64,000 nt of DNA from Mojavia pulchra JT2-VF2 (lineage in GTDB: Bacteria; Cyanobacteriota; Cyanobacteriia; Cyanobacteriales; Nostocaceae), in contig JAHHHN010000019.1 of the NCBI GenBank assembly GCA_019359325.1, positions 59,874 to 123,873 of the forward strand. Reading direction: 5' to 3'. The translations under genes and the position numbers were made by a program. Numbering within the stretch: the stretch's first letter is position 1; the number at the start of each line of letters is the position of its first letter. This document shows, one piece after another, positions 36,897 through 46,249 of the stretch. Below the pieces are notes generated by a model. The model did no database searches, was not told where the DNA came from, and was given only the letters and a program-made list of their open reading frames with translations.

Positions 36897-39380
36897 TTAA
36901 ATGCGTTGAGCCAGGGTTGCAACAACTGCGACTAACTCAAAAGGGTTGACAGGTTTAGCTATATGTTTAGTGAATCCTGCTGCTAGTGCCGCCTGTTGAT
37001 CCTCATTTCTAGCAAAGGCAGTTAAAGCAATAGCTGGTATCATTTCTCTGTTTTCTTCTGAGCTTCTTACCTTGCGAATTAGCGAGTAACCGTCCTCATC
37101 TGGCATACCCACGTCACACAGCAATATGTCAGGTTTCGATTGGGAAAGCAGTTGCCAAGCTTCAGCGGCAGATGCTGCCGTCATCACTTTTACCTCGCAT
37201 TGCTCAAGGATGAAAGTGAGCATTTCACGAGTGTCCTCATCATCGTCTACTACCAGTATATGTAGGCCAGAAAGCGATGGAAAAACCTCAGTTCTGGCTG
37301 GATCGCCCTGAGTTGGCTGCAAATTTTTAGGCATATATATAGGTAATTGCACTGTAAAGCTAGCTCCCTTTCCTTCCCCCTCACTAGTTGCAAAAACATT
37401 GCCTTTGTGAATTTCAACCAAATGTCGAACGATCGCCAACCCTAATCCTAAACCCTTATGTGTTCTAGTTTTGCTGCCATCTGCCTGACGGAAGAGGTCA
37501 AAAACATAGGGGAGAAAGTCGGCACTGATACCCTGTCCGTTATCACTGACAGTGATTTGAGCTTGAGAATTAATTTGTTTGAGCTCAACTAATACCCGTC
37601 CGCCCTGTGGGGTGAACTTGATGGCATTAGACAGTAAATTCCACACAATTTGCTGCAAACGTTCTGTATCACCGAATATTTGACCTATTGAAGCATCAAG
37701 AATTGACTCAACAAAGATAGACTTCTCTTGAGCGATTGGTTGCAAATCTTCAATTACAGCGCTGACAATGGGAACCAAGTAAACAGGATGCAGATCCAAA
37801 TGCAGTTTATTCTGTGTAACTAGCGAAATGTCCAAAATGTCATGAATTAGCTTGCTTTGGAGTTTAGCGTTACGTTCAATAGTCTCCAATGCTTTCGCTG
37901 TAGTTGCGGCATCTAATTGCCGAGTCCTGAGCATTTTTGCCCATCCCAACATTGCATTGAGAGGAGTGCGAAGTTCGTGAGAAACAATTGCTAAAAACTC
38001 GTCTTTGACCTGGTTTGCTTTTTGTGCATCTTGGTAAAGTCTAACGTTATCAATAGCAAGGGCAACTCGTTGAGCCAGTTCTTGAGATATTTCTAGGTCT
38101 ACCTGACCATAGCGACGTTCTGTCTGTACTGAAGCAAATGTCATTGTGCCTAGTTTTCGCTCACGTGCTATGAGTGGCACGATTAGGTAAGAGGTGATGT
38201 TCAGTTTTCCGATAAACTCCAGATGTTTGGCATCTTGGGCAATCGAGAGTGCGGAAGAATTAGGAATTTCAGTGACTAACTCTGGCTGTTGAGTTCGTAA
38301 CACTTTGGGGGAGCCGTCATTTGCATTGGTAGACGGTGGGTAGCGTCGTCTTAGTGCGATCGCCAGTGATGCTATTTCTGAGTCGGATGCCGCTACAATT
38401 GGTTCACTGAAATTGATCAAGTTATTGTCGCCAACGACATCTACAAGACATAAATCGGCGAGAGTAGGCACAGCCAAACGTGCTACAAGGGCCAATGTTG
38501 TGCGGTAGTCGAGGGAAGAAACCAACAGACGACTTGCCTCAGCCAAAAAGCTAGAACGTTGCTCTAGTGCTTCAGCTTTAGTACGAAGTTTTTGCTCACG
38601 AGTCAGCGAGTCACGTAATTCTTGCTCAGATTGCTTACGCTCAGTGATGTCTTCCATCAACCCGTCAATAGTGGTGATGCCATCAACTGTATTGAAAGTC
38701 TGACTAAGCTGTACCCAAACCACTGTGCCATCAGCTCGTCGTAGTTGGATTTCACGAGCCTCCAAAGGAGCAGCTCCGCTATGCTGTTTTAATTGGTGCA
38801 GCAGTTCGGCATAATCTTCTGGCTGGAAATAAGATTCAAGGGTTTTAGTTTCGGGAATTTTCTTCAGGTAATTTAAACCCACTAAACGCAAAAATGCTGG
38901 ATTGCCTTCTAATAAAGTTCCATCTGCATTAATGCGATAAACTCCTACATTCAAATTATTCAGCAGAGTTTGAAAGCGCGTCTCTAGTCCGGCTACTTTG
39001 CGTTGAGCTTCAGCTTGTTCCAAGGCACGGCGAACAGCTGCGGGTAAACGAAGACTGTGGCTGGCAGACTTAATTACATAATCGTCCAACCCAGATTTCA
39101 TTGCCTCAACAGCGATTTCCTGCGTGCCACTACTAGTGAACATGATCACGGGGCAATCAGGATAGCGAGCTTTAATCGCTTTCAGGACAGTCAAGCCATC
39201 ACTCCAGCGCAATTGGTAGTCGGTAATTACCAAGTCAAATTTCCCAGCCTCCAATGCTTTTTCTAAATCTTGTGCTTGACCAATTTCTTGAATTTGCAGG
39301 TGAGAAAACTCTTGCTCTAAAGCATAAATCGCCAGCTGACGGTCATTTGAATTGTCATCAATCAGTAGAATGCGTAACAT
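36897..39380 (-). CDS. Hybrid sensor kinase: REC-PAS-GAF-HisKA-HATPase-REC
   Basis: This 827-aa cytosolic hybrid kinase has an N-terminal receiver (1-125; phospho-Asp in VITDYQLRW), PAS (about 145-250, ending DITERKQSE), a coiled coil, GAF (about 290-460), HisKA with phospho-His in AIVSHELRTPLNAMLGW (about 475), HATPase with NLLSNAIKFTP and GLGLGLAIVRHLVEIH (about 585-690), and a C-terminal receiver (about 712-827; DILLCDVGMPDEDG). No membrane segment is present, so the signal is internal or arrives by phosphotransfer to the N-terminal receiver. It is the last gene of the kinase/regulator cluster, 72 bp after the response regulator. Confidence 0.92.
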   Translation of the reverse strand: MLRILLIDDNSNDRQLAIYALEQEFSHLQIQEIGQAQDLEKALEAGKFDLVITDYQLRWSDGLTVLKAIKARYPDCPVIMFTSSGTQEIAVEAMKSGLDDYVIKSASHSLRLPAAVRRALEQAEAQRKVAGLETRFQTLLNNLNVGVYRINADGTLLEGNPAFLRLVGLNYLKKIPETKTLESYFQPEDYAELLHQLKQHSGAAPLEAREIQLRRADGTVVWVQLSQTFNTVDGITTIDGLMEDITERKQSEQELRDSLTREQKLRTKAEALEQRSSFLAEASRLLVSSLDYRTTLALVARLAVPTLADLCLVDVVGDNNLINFSEPIVAASDSEIASLAIALRRRYPPSTNANDGSPKVLRTQQPELVTEIPNSSALSIAQDAKHLEFIGKLNITSYLIVPLIARERKLGTMTFASVQTERRYGQVDLEISQELAQRVALAIDNVRLYQDAQKANQVKDEFLAIVSHELRTPLNAMLGWAKMLRTRQLDAATTAKALETIERNAKLQSKLIHDILDISLVTQNKLHLDLHPVYLVPIVSAVIEDLQPIAQEKSIFVESILDASIGQIFGDTERLQQIVWNLLSNAIKFTPQGGRVLVELKQINSQAQITVSDNGQGISADFLPYVFDLFRQADGSKTRTHKGLGLGLAIVRHLVEIHKGNVFATSEGEGKGASFTVQLPIYMPKNLQPTQGDPARTEVFPSLSGLHILVVDDDEDTREMLTFILEQCEVKVMTAASAAEAWQLLSQSKPDILLCDVGMPDEDGYSLIRKVRSSEENREMIPAIALTAFARNEDQQAALAAGFTKHIAKPVNPFELVAVVATLAQRI

Positions 39381-39452
39381 AAAACTGCAATCTACCTGCC
39401 TATATTAAGGTATACAACGTGATAAGAATACTCTATTAAAGAGAGAAAAATA

Positions 39453-39905
39453 TTAGTTAGCACCAATATATGGCTTTTCATTAAAAATAATCCAATGCAG
39501 GTTCAGGGTTTTAACGATTTCTAATAAATCATTGAAGGCAAAAGGCTTGACTATGTAAGCATTTACACCCAAGTCATAGACAAGGTTGACGTCGGCATAC
39601 TCTTTAGAGGAAGTGAGAACCACCACTGGCAAGCGCTTGAGTTCTGGTTGTTGCCGTAACCACATCAAAACCTCAGCCCCAGACCTACGAGGTAATTTGA
39701 GATCGAGTAACATTAGCACAGGCAAGGGGTAAAGAGTGCGATCGCTATAAGGTTCGCCTCCAGATAGATATGACACCGCGGCATCGCCATTATTCACAAC
39801 CTGAAGTGAATTGCAAATGTTAGCTTTGTGGAACGCTCGTTTGATCAGAAGGACATCTTTAGAATTGTCTTCTACCAGCAGAATAGTACCTTGATCTGTG
39901 CTCAT
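39453..39905 (-). CDS. Single-domain response regulator (Rcp1-like)
   Basis: This is a receiver-only regulator of about 150 aa. The acidic pair is in LLVEDNSKD (about 9-17), the phospho-Asp in LMLLDLKLPRRSG (about 65), the Thr/Ser in VVLTSSKE and the Lys in AYIVKPFAF. It lacks an output domain, like Rcp1-type partners of phytochrome-like kinases. ATG at 39905 starts 2 nt after the preceding stop; the frame also opens upstream at 39938. It is encoded between two sensor kinases and probably shuttles phosphate between them or to the receiver-bearing kinase. Confidence 0.9.
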   Translation of the reverse strand: MSTDQGTILLVEDNSKDVLLIKRAFHKANICNSLQVVNNGDAAVSYLSGGEPYSDRTLYPLPVLMLLDLKLPRRSGAEVLMWLRQQPELKRLPVVVLTSSKEYADVNLVYDLGVNAYIVKPFAFNDLLEIVKTLNLHWIIFNEKPYIGAN

Positions 39906-39907
39906 TC

Positions 39908-41443
39908 TTAATCTGTAGTTTTTGGTAACTCTATCCAAAACCGACTTCCCTTTTCCAACTCGGATTCTACACCGACTTGCCCTCCCATGCGCTCGACTCC
40001 TTTACGTACAATAGCTAAACCAATTCCTGTACCAGGGTACACTTCATTACTATGTAGGCGATTAAATACTTTAAAGATTTGCTCGTGATACTCTTTAGCG
40101 ATGCCAATTCCGTTGTCTTCTACCCAAAGACGGATTAATTTTTCTTGTTGTTCACTCCACACTCGCACCTGGGGTTTTACTTCTGGGGGGACGAATTTAA
40201 TAGCGTTGGTTACCAGATTGGTAATAACTTGAGTCAGAATGGTGCGGTTGCCCATAACTTCAGCTAAAGGCTCCTCAATTCGCACTCTTGCCTGACGTTG
40301 CTGTAATTCTGGTTCTAACTGCCTGAGAATTTCTGGTACTAATAAAGATAGATTTATAGGTTGTAAAGGTATATCCGTGCGGCTAAGACGACTGTAACTA
40401 AGCAAGTCTTCAATTAGTCTATCTGCTTGCTGGGTACTGTCAACAATTCGGCGTAAATAGTCTTGTCGCTTGGCATCAAACTGTTCACCTGGATTTGTTA
40501 ATAATATAGAACTGAACCCAGAGATGGCGCGTAAGGGTTCACGTAAATCATGGGAAATTGAGTAAGCGAATTCTTCTAAATCTTGATTAGCATCGGCTAA
40601 TTTTTGATTTGTATCTGCTAACTGACTATTTGCTTGCTCTAGCTGTATGGTGCGCTCTCTGACACGCTGCTCTAAGGTTTCATTAAGTTGCGTTCTTTCA
40701 ATTTCAGCCTGTTTGCGAGCAATAATATCTTCTATTAAGCCATCAACTACTGTTTCATTCTCAATCATGCTCAAGGTTGTACTCAATAAAGTCCAGATGA
40801 GCGTTCCATCTGCTCGGCGTACCTGTATCTCACGCTCTTGGTGCTGAGGTGGCGGTAAACTTATTAGTTGCAAATAGCTTTCCTGCAATAACGGCTGTAG
40901 GATTGCTTGAGCTTGAGTCAGTGAATCTACACGCAATAAGTCGAGAAACGATCTGTTGCACTCCAGCAAATCTCCCCCGGAGTTGGAACGAAAAACCCCC
41001 ACCTTCAATTGGTTAAGTAAACTTTGCAGGCGGATTTCCAGTAGGGCGGCTCGGTGTTGGATTTCTGCTCGTTCTAGAACAACTCGGACAGTAGCAGGAA
41101 GACGAATATAACTATTAGGTTGTTTGAGTACGTAGTCATCTAGTCCTGATTTCATGGCTTCAACGGCAATCTCCTCACTACCAGTATTCGTAAACATAAT
41201 TACTGGGCAAGTCGGATAGTGTTGCTTAATGGTTCGTAAAACTTCTAGTCCATTACTCCAGTGCAGTTGGTAGTCAGTAATAACCAAATCGAATTGATCG
41301 GCTGCTACTGCGCTTAATAATTCTGAATTATCCCGAATTTCTTGTGCCTGGAGGTCTGCCAATTGCCGCTGTAACTGTCGAATAATCAAAGCGCGATCGC
41401 CTGGATTATCATCAATTACTAGAATGCGGAGTGCTTGAGTCAT
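39908..41443 (-). CDS. Sensor kinase: REC-PAS-HisKA-HATPase
   Basis: This 511-aa cytosolic kinase has an N-terminal receiver (1-120; DD in VIDDNPGD, phospho-Asp in VITDYQLHW), a PAS domain (about 140-250) and a heptad-repeat coiled coil (about 255-290, ELANSQLADTNQKLADAN-like). HisKA has the phospho-His in YSISHDLREPLRAISGF (about 297). HATPase has NLVTNAIKFV and GTGIGLAIVRKGVERMGG, ending at 508. This kinase core is of the bacteriophytochrome-like subfamily with HDLREPLR. Its receiver is closely similar to that of the hybrid kinase at 36897. It overlaps the upstream kinase gene by 32 bp. Confidence 0.9.
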   Translation of the reverse strand: MTQALRILVIDDNPGDRALIIRQLQRQLADLQAQEIRDNSELLSAVAADQFDLVITDYQLHWSNGLEVLRTIKQHYPTCPVIMFTNTGSEEIAVEAMKSGLDDYVLKQPNSYIRLPATVRVVLERAEIQHRAALLEIRLQSLLNQLKVGVFRSNSGGDLLECNRSFLDLLRVDSLTQAQAILQPLLQESYLQLISLPPPQHQEREIQVRRADGTLIWTLLSTTLSMIENETVVDGLIEDIIARKQAEIERTQLNETLEQRVRERTIQLEQANSQLADTNQKLADANQDLEEFAYSISHDLREPLRAISGFSSILLTNPGEQFDAKRQDYLRRIVDSTQQADRLIEDLLSYSRLSRTDIPLQPINLSLLVPEILRQLEPELQQRQARVRIEEPLAEVMGNRTILTQVITNLVTNAIKFVPPEVKPQVRVWSEQQEKLIRLWVEDNGIGIAKEYHEQIFKVFNRLHSNEVYPGTGIGLAIVRKGVERMGGQVGVESELEKGSRFWIELPKTTD

Positions 41444-43394
41444 TATCTATAGCATGAGAATGGAAAACAGCTTTTGGTAGAGCAATCCAAAAACGACTGC
41501 CATTACCAAGTTGTGACTCTACTCCGGCTCGGCCACCCATGCGTTCAATGCTTTTACGGACAATGGCTAATCCAATGCCCGTACCAAAGTAAGTTTCCAC
41601 ACCATGCAGTCGTTCAAAGACACGGAAAATCCGCTCTTGATGTTCTGGTGCAATACCGATGCCGTTATCTATCACCCATAAGTGTATCCAATCTTGTTGT
41701 TCCTCTGCATAAATTTGCACTTTTGGCTGTATTCCTGGAGCCACGAATTTTATGGCATTACTGATTAAATTAATCACAACTTGGATGAGTGTAGCGCGGT
41801 GAGCCATAACTTGGGGTAGGGAAGCTGCTACTGTTATCTCTGCTTGCTGCTCTTGAATTTGAGTCTTAAGTTGCTTTAAAGCTTCTTGCACAACATTGGT
41901 TAAATCTACTGGTTGGAGTTGAATTTCTACACGGTTAAGGCGACTGTATGCTAGTAAATCAGAAATCAGGGTGTCCATTTGTACAGCACCCTCAGTTATG
42001 TAATGAAGATATTCTTGCCCAGCTGAGTCTAATAAGTTACCGTAGTCTTCTTGCAATGCCTGAGCAAAGCCCTGCATAGTGCGTAATGGCGCTCGTAAAT
42101 CATGGGAAATGGAGTAAGTAAAAGCTTCTAGTTCTTGATTGGCTGCTTGCAAATCAGCGGTACGTTTGGTAACGCGCTGCTCTAACTCTAGGGCGTACCT
42201 TTGAAGATGCTCGCGTAGTAGAGATTGTTGAATAGCGATCGCTAATTGAGCGGCGACATCACTAACAATTTCCTGGGCTTCGTTATTAAAAGCGGCGATC
42301 TCAGTAGTAGCTAGGTTGAGTTCCCCAAGCAACTTTTGTTCAACCAGCATGGGAATACAAAGACAACAGCGAATTCCTTCTAAGCGCAGCTGTACTAAGA
42401 CAGGCGGATAAGAGTTAGCTATGGTCAAATCTTCTACATAACGAATACCTGGCTGCAAAATTTGCTCAGGTGCAAAGTCTGCTAGTGCCATCTGAGTACC
42501 TTCAGGAGGATGCAATTCTCCAGTTGTGCTGTTGCCGGCTATAATCTGGCTGGTTTGTGCTTCAAAATCGAACAGCGCAATAAATGCCTGTTGGTAAGGT
42601 ACTAACTGACGCAATTGGCTCAAAGCATTTTCTACAAGAGACTTGATCGACTCGGCTGCTAAAATTGCCAGGTCAATGTTATGTAAGGTGGTGAGACGTT
42701 GGGCAGAACGTTGAGCATTTTCAGTCTGCGCTTGGGCAGTTGAGAGAGCATTCTCATAACTTTTAGACACTGTTGAAAGCTGCCACGAGGTAAAGTAGGC
42801 AAGGAAGCTGCCAATTCCCAACGATAAGATGACGCTGGTCATCATAACTCGCTGGGTTGTCTGCTGGGCTGTTTGAATACGTTGGCTAATTAGCTGCCTT
42901 TCGGTGGCGATAAAATCAGCAATTTGTTGACGTATCGCGTCCATTATTTGTTTGCGATACTTAATTCCTGATAGTGGTTCAACCTCGCCACGTTGTTTGC
43001 GGGCGATCGCTTGAGCAATAGAACGATGCCAAACCGTTTGCTCTGTCTGGATTTTTATTAAGCGTTGACTCTGTTGAGGATTATCTAAAACTAAATTGCC
43101 CAACTCATCAAAAGCAGTGTTAATGCGGGAGTTAGCTTGCCGATAAGGTTCTAAAAATTCTGGATCGCCTGAAATCTGATAACCCCGTACTCCAGTTTCC
43201 AGATCAAGCAGCAGTTTTTGCAACTGATTTGCCTGGGCAATCACTTGATCGGTATGGTCAACCCATTGTATAGCTGAAAGCAGGCGAGTAATTTGCCAGA
43301 TCGAGACTCCTGACAATAACAACAGCAGGATAATCGGTAGCGCGATCGCGCTGGTTAACCTACGTCTAAATCCCGCTTGAGTAATTTGCAGCAT
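41412..43394 (-). CDS. Membrane sensor kinase: CHASE3-GAF-HisKA-HATPase
   Basis: This is a kinase of about 660 aa, starting at MLQITQAGFRRRL; the frame opens 10 codons earlier inside a heptamer repeat. TM1 is at about 14-35 and TM2 at about 185-210. Between them is a CHASE3-type extracytoplasmic helical domain (RLLSAIQWVDHTDQVI and LLLDLETGVRGYQISG). Then comes a coiled coil, GAF (about 250-410), HisKA with YSISHDLRAPLRTMQGF (about 440) and HATPase (NLISNAIKFV, GTGIGLAIVRKSIERMGG). It lacks a receiver, so the response regulator downstream is a natural target. It is the first gene of the cluster. Confidence 0.9.
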   Translation of the reverse strand: MLQITQAGFRRRLTSAIALPIILLLLLSGVSIWQITRLLSAIQWVDHTDQVIAQANQLQKLLLDLETGVRGYQISGDPEFLEPYRQANSRINTAFDELGNLVLDNPQQSQRLIKIQTEQTVWHRSIAQAIARKQRGEVEPLSGIKYRKQIMDAIRQQIADFIATERQLISQRIQTAQQTTQRVMMTSVILSLGIGSFLAYFTSWQLSTVSKSYENALSTAQAQTENAQRSAQRLTTLHNIDLAILAAESIKSLVENALSQLRQLVPYQQAFIALFDFEAQTSQIIAGNSTTGELHPPEGTQMALADFAPEQILQPGIRYVEDLTIANSYPPVLVQLRLEGIRCCLCIPMLVEQKLLGELNLATTEIAAFNNEAQEIVSDVAAQLAIAIQQSLLREHLQRYALELEQRVTKRTADLQAANQELEAFTYSISHDLRAPLRTMQGFAQALQEDYGNLLDSAGQEYLHYITEGAVQMDTLISDLLAYSRLNRVEIQLQPVDLTNVVQEALKQLKTQIQEQQAEITVAASLPQVMAHRATLIQVVINLISNAIKFVAPGIQPKVQIYAEEQQDWIHLWVIDNGIGIAPEHQERIFRVFERLHGVETYFGTGIGLAIVRKSIERMGGRAGVESQLGNGSRFWIALPKAVFHSHAIDNDSSTPHSSN

Positions 43395-43450
43395 TTTGGG
43401 CATTGGGGATTGGGCATCGGGCATTGGGGATTGGGGATTGGGGAAAAAAA
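43395..43450. repeat. Heptamer repeat (TTGGGGA/ATTGGGC)
   Basis: A run of TTGGGGAT/TTGGGCAT-like units lies immediately upstream of the CHASE3 kinase start. STRR type; the likely promoter region lies upstream of it (43450-43549). Confidence 0.75.
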
Positions 43451-43549
43451 GGAAGGTACAGGATTTGTACTTGTAATACCAATTTTCTCAAAGCTAGCTA
43501 TTAATTATTCTCCTATGCCCCATGCCCCATGCCCTCTGCCATCTCAAGG

Positions 43550-44029
43550 TTATTCTTGTTGGCTACAGTACTTATTGAGTTCATTCACTAAAGTATCAGA
43601 ATCCTTGCCGGCAGATTTGGCTGCTGCTGTCAACGCCGTATCGATTTCTGTTCTGGCTTGTTGCAGTTTTGCTCTGCCGGCTGGCGAGGCGTCGGCTGTT
43701 TTAGCTAAGGACAAACCCTTAGCTGCTTTGGCGATCGCTTGGCTGAGAGACTTATATACTTTAGCAAAACGACTCTGGAATGATTTTAACTTTGGATCAT
43801 TTAAGTTTAGTTCTTCTATTGATTTAGCAAAAGCTTCTAAATCTTTAGACAGTTGCCAGCTTGTGATCACCTGCTGTCCTTTATTTTTATCTATCAGAGA
43901 ATCACCTTCATTCACCACCTGAATTAGTCGCTGACACTGAGAAACTTTAGTTTCGTTGCAACTATTAACCAACAAAGCGATAGTCAGACTCACAGGAAAA
44001 ATAACGATATACTTACGCAAAATAAACAT
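43550..44029 (-). CDS. Putative lipoprotein, helical
   Basis: This is a protein of about 159 aa. A hydrophobic signal (about 5-21) ends in the lipobox-like LLVNSC, suggesting a lipid-anchored protein. The mature part is almost all helix (KDLEAFAKSIEELNLNDPKL, KVYKSLSQAIAKAAKGLSLA) and carries two further Cys (VSQC near the N-terminus, KYCSQQE at the end) that could form a disulphide closing a bundle. The function is not recognised. Start at 44029 (MFILRKYIV); the frame opens 9 codons earlier. It is upstream of the CHASE3 kinase on the same strand and may belong with it. Confidence 0.65.
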   Translation of the reverse strand: MFILRKYIVIFPVSLTIALLVNSCNETKVSQCQRLIQVVNEGDSLIDKNKGQQVITSWQLSKDLEAFAKSIEELNLNDPKLKSFQSRFAKVYKSLSQAIAKAAKGLSLAKTADASPAGRAKLQQARTEIDTALTAAAKSAGKDSDTLVNELNKYCSQQE

Positions 44030-44263
44030 TAATATCCCACCAGCAATAAAATCCAAACAATAGTATCCAAAAAATCAGTAATCGTGTTGAGTAGTGAACG
44101 TAATTGGATACTTTAATCACATTGTCATTTGGATGTTGAAAAAATTGGCAATTGGATATTGGGAAGAGCAATTTTTCCTATGCGCCATGACGGTAGTATC
44201 ATATTGCATTGCTCTATAAAAAACTCCACCCACGGATCAGAGTTTTTGGGCATGGGGAATGGG

Positions 44264-44345
44264 GAAGAAGTTACCAATGCCCAATGACGGCAGTTGCTAC
44301 AAGTCGGGGAACCCTTTCGGCAACGCACTGCCTCCCCAATGCCCC
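44264..44345. repeat. Dispersed GC-rich repeat, copy 2
   Basis: This shares ATGACGGCAGTTGCTAC, CGGGGAACCCTTTCGGCA and CAACGCACTGCCTCCCC with 22343-22505 but lacks its middle part. The overlapping frames on both strands are not genes. Confidence 0.7.
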
Positions 44346-44408
44346 AAGCGACGGAGAGAGCAACCTCGCCTACCCACAAGGAGATGGAGTTTCCTGTCGC
44401 TTTCGATG

Positions 44409-44625
44409 AATGAGGTAACGTTAATAAGAAACCTTAACCCGTTCGTCACAAATGCTTTAAGGTTCTCTATAAATGAGGTGACGTTAATAAGAAACCTTAA
44501 CGCGTTTGTCACAAATGTCTTAAGGTTCTCTATGGATGAGGTCACGTTAAGAAGAAGCCTCAACCCGTTCGTCACAAATGTCTTAAGGTTCTCTATGAAT
44601 GAGGTGACGTTGATAACAAAAGCTG
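44409..44625. repeat. 63-bp tandem repeat array (about 3.4 copies), open on both strands
   Basis: Corresponding GAGGT positions fall at 44412, 44475, 44538 and 44601, an exact period of 63 bp (21 codons). Each unit contains the inverted repeat AACCTTAA/TTAAGGTT around an 18-20 nt loop with GTTCGTCACAAATG. Because 63 is a multiple of three and there are no stops, the plus strand reads as 21-residue repeats (FVTNALRFS-NEVTLIRNLN) and the minus strand as FVTNGLRFL-NVTSFIENLK. The two translations resemble each other because the unit is partly self-complementary. There is no start context or ribosome-binding site, so expression as protein is doubtful. Confidence 0.8.
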
Positions 44626-44639
44626 ATTTTGCAAGCGCG

Positions 44640-44745
44640 TAGACGCAAAGCGGTAAACCAGTCCGGTGCACGCGTTCCCCGGCATAAAGAAGCCAGACCA
44701 ACCATTCGCCAGTTGCATCCTTTCTAGACGGGCGGCACAGTCTCA
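44640..44745. repeat. Dispersed GC-rich repeat
   Basis: This begins GCGCGTAGACGCAAAGCGG and includes CCGGTGCACGCGTTCCCCGG. It resembles spacer repeats elsewhere in the window (near 21190 and 30800) and abuts the tandem array. Confidence 0.5.
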
Positions 44746-44777
44746 ACAGACAACTTTATGCGTAAGTCATGACAGAA

Positions 44778-45542
44778 TTACCAACCTATCGGCAAACCTA
44801 ACCTATCCAAAGTCTCGCCATCTTGCAAAAGTGGCTGAATTTCTTGGTCTATAGGAATGCGTCCACCAGAAAGCACTAGAGCGCGTTGAGTAACTTTACC
44901 CAACCAATTTAGGTCATGGGAGGCAATTAACATGACCTGTACTGGCAAATTTAATAACACTTGTGCCAAGTGACGACGCCACGCTGGATCAAGACCGTTA
45001 GTTGGCTCATCTAAAATTAAAATAGCAGGCTCTAAGGCTAAAATTGACGCTAGAGCAGCTAGGCGTCTTTGCCCACCAGAAAGTTCATGAGCAGAACGGT
45101 TGGTGTAGGCTTCTAGACCAAAATCAGCTAACAACTGGCGCGCTTGATCAATTGCTACTGCTGGTGGCACACCATAATTGCGGGGCCCAAAGGTAACATC
45201 TTCTAAGATAGTGGGCATAAACAACTGGTCGTTAGCATCTTGGAAGCTAAAGCCAATGTGACGACGCACTTGGGACAGCGTTTTTTGTTCTACCGGAATG
45301 CCATTAATCCAAATTTTTCCCGTTTGTGGTTGTTTTAAGCCGATTAGATTCTCTAGCAAAGTACTTTTGCCAGAACCAGTCGCTCCCATCAACGCGACGC
45401 GATCGCCTGCATTCAATTTAAAAGAAATGTCTTTTAATACTGGTTCCTGGTTGGCATAGGCATATACCAGGTTTTGAACCTCGACCACAGCAGTGTGGGG
45501 GTTATGGGTTGAAGGTTGGGTATGAGAAGTTAAATATTCCAA
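44778..45542 (-). CDS. cbiO: ECF/Cbi-type ABC transporter ATPase (CbiO-like)
   Basis: This 254-aa ATPase powers the metal transporter encoded upstream. Walker A is ALMGATGSGKSTL (about 52-64), the signature LSGGQRR (about 154), Walker B LILDEPTNGLDP and the switch His in IASHDLNW. The N-terminal 18 residues (TSHTQPSTHNPHTAV) look like a translated heptamer repeat, and the true start may be elsewhere. The order in transcription is cbiM-cbiQ-cbiO, an energy-coupling-factor module for nickel or cobalt at the plasma membrane. Confidence 0.9.
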   Translation of the reverse strand: MEYLTSHTQPSTHNPHTAVVEVQNLVYAYANQEPVLKDISFKLNAGDRVALMGATGSGKSTLLENLIGLKQPQTGKIWINGIPVEQKTLSQVRRHIGFSFQDANDQLFMPTILEDVTFGPRNYGVPPAVAIDQARQLLADFGLEAYTNRSAHELSGGQRRLAALASILALEPAILILDEPTNGLDPAWRRHLAQVLLNLPVQVMLIASHDLNWLGKVTQRALVLSGGRIPIDQEIQPLLQDGETLDRLGLPIGW

Positions 45543-45583
45543 GATTCACAACTCAAAATTCACAACTGCGCTCCTACTAACAA

Positions 45584-46249
45584 TTAACTGTTAACTGTTA
45601 ACTGGTAAGAGCTAAAGGTCAAACAAGCAGCGATCGCACTAGCGGCTAACAAGGCAACACGCTCTTTTGGTCTTAATGTCGAGTCTAGCGGTAACTGCCC
45701 GTTATAACCACGAGCCACCATTGCGGTGTAAACTCGCTCTGCTCGTTCGAGACTACGGAGGTACAAGGCTCCAATCATCGCCGCACTAGCATATCGTAGC
45801 CAGCCAGCAGAACCATTTAGTCCTCGTAATTGGGCGCTACGCTGCATTCTTGTGACTTCTGCCAGCAAAATTTCTAAGTATTGTCCAGCCAGCAGCAAAT
45901 TTTCTTTTAACGGTAATGGTACGGGTAAGCCTTTCAGCGCAATGCCGAAACTATGAGGGGGTAAGGTTAACAAAAAACTATTCATGACAATCAGACAGAC
46001 CAGAGAACGAACTAGCAAAAAACTAGCCCGCTCCCATCCCAAAGGTAAAGCCAACAAAGATAGGAAAATCAATTCAGTACCAAGTAATTTCCCCAACTGA
46101 GGAATACGCACACGCAACAGCCAAGCCCACAAAAGTGCGATCGCTCCGTACACACCCAAGTAAGGCCAAGCATGATAGTTTAACAAAGCTGCCCCCACTA
46201 CAATCACTAGGGACAGTTGCAAGCGTAACGGTAAAGACATTTTAAGCAT
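45584..46249 (-). CDS. cbiQ: ECF transporter transmembrane subunit (CbiQ-like)
   Basis: This 221-aa integral membrane protein couples the ATPase to the substrate component. It has about five helices. The coupling motif is ARGYNGQLPLDS (about 190), the second A-R-G-like segment LRGLNGSAGW (about 143); both are standard for T components. It overlaps cbiM by 8 bp and is followed by cbiO 41 bp downstream, so it is one operon. Confidence 0.9.
   Translation of the reverse strand: MLKMSLPLRLQLSLVIVVGAALLNYHAWPYLGVYGAIALLWAWLLRVRIPQLGKLLGTELIFLSLLALPLGWERASFLLVRSLVCLIVMNSFLLTLPPHSFGIALKGLPVPLPLKENLLLAGQYLEILLAEVTRMQRSAQLRGLNGSAGWLRYASAAMIGALYLRSLERAERVYTAMVARGYNGQLPLDSTLRPKERVALLAASAIAACLTFSSYQLTVNS

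Noticed and set aside
44409..44625. CRISPR array
   Set aside because: The whole 63-bp unit is conserved; there are no variable spacers and no cas genes.
44297..44746. Minus-strand 149-aa frame with 21-residue repeats as a protein gene
   Set aside because: It starts and ends in dispersed repeats, has no ribosome-binding site, and the complementary frame is equally open. I list the array as a repeat.
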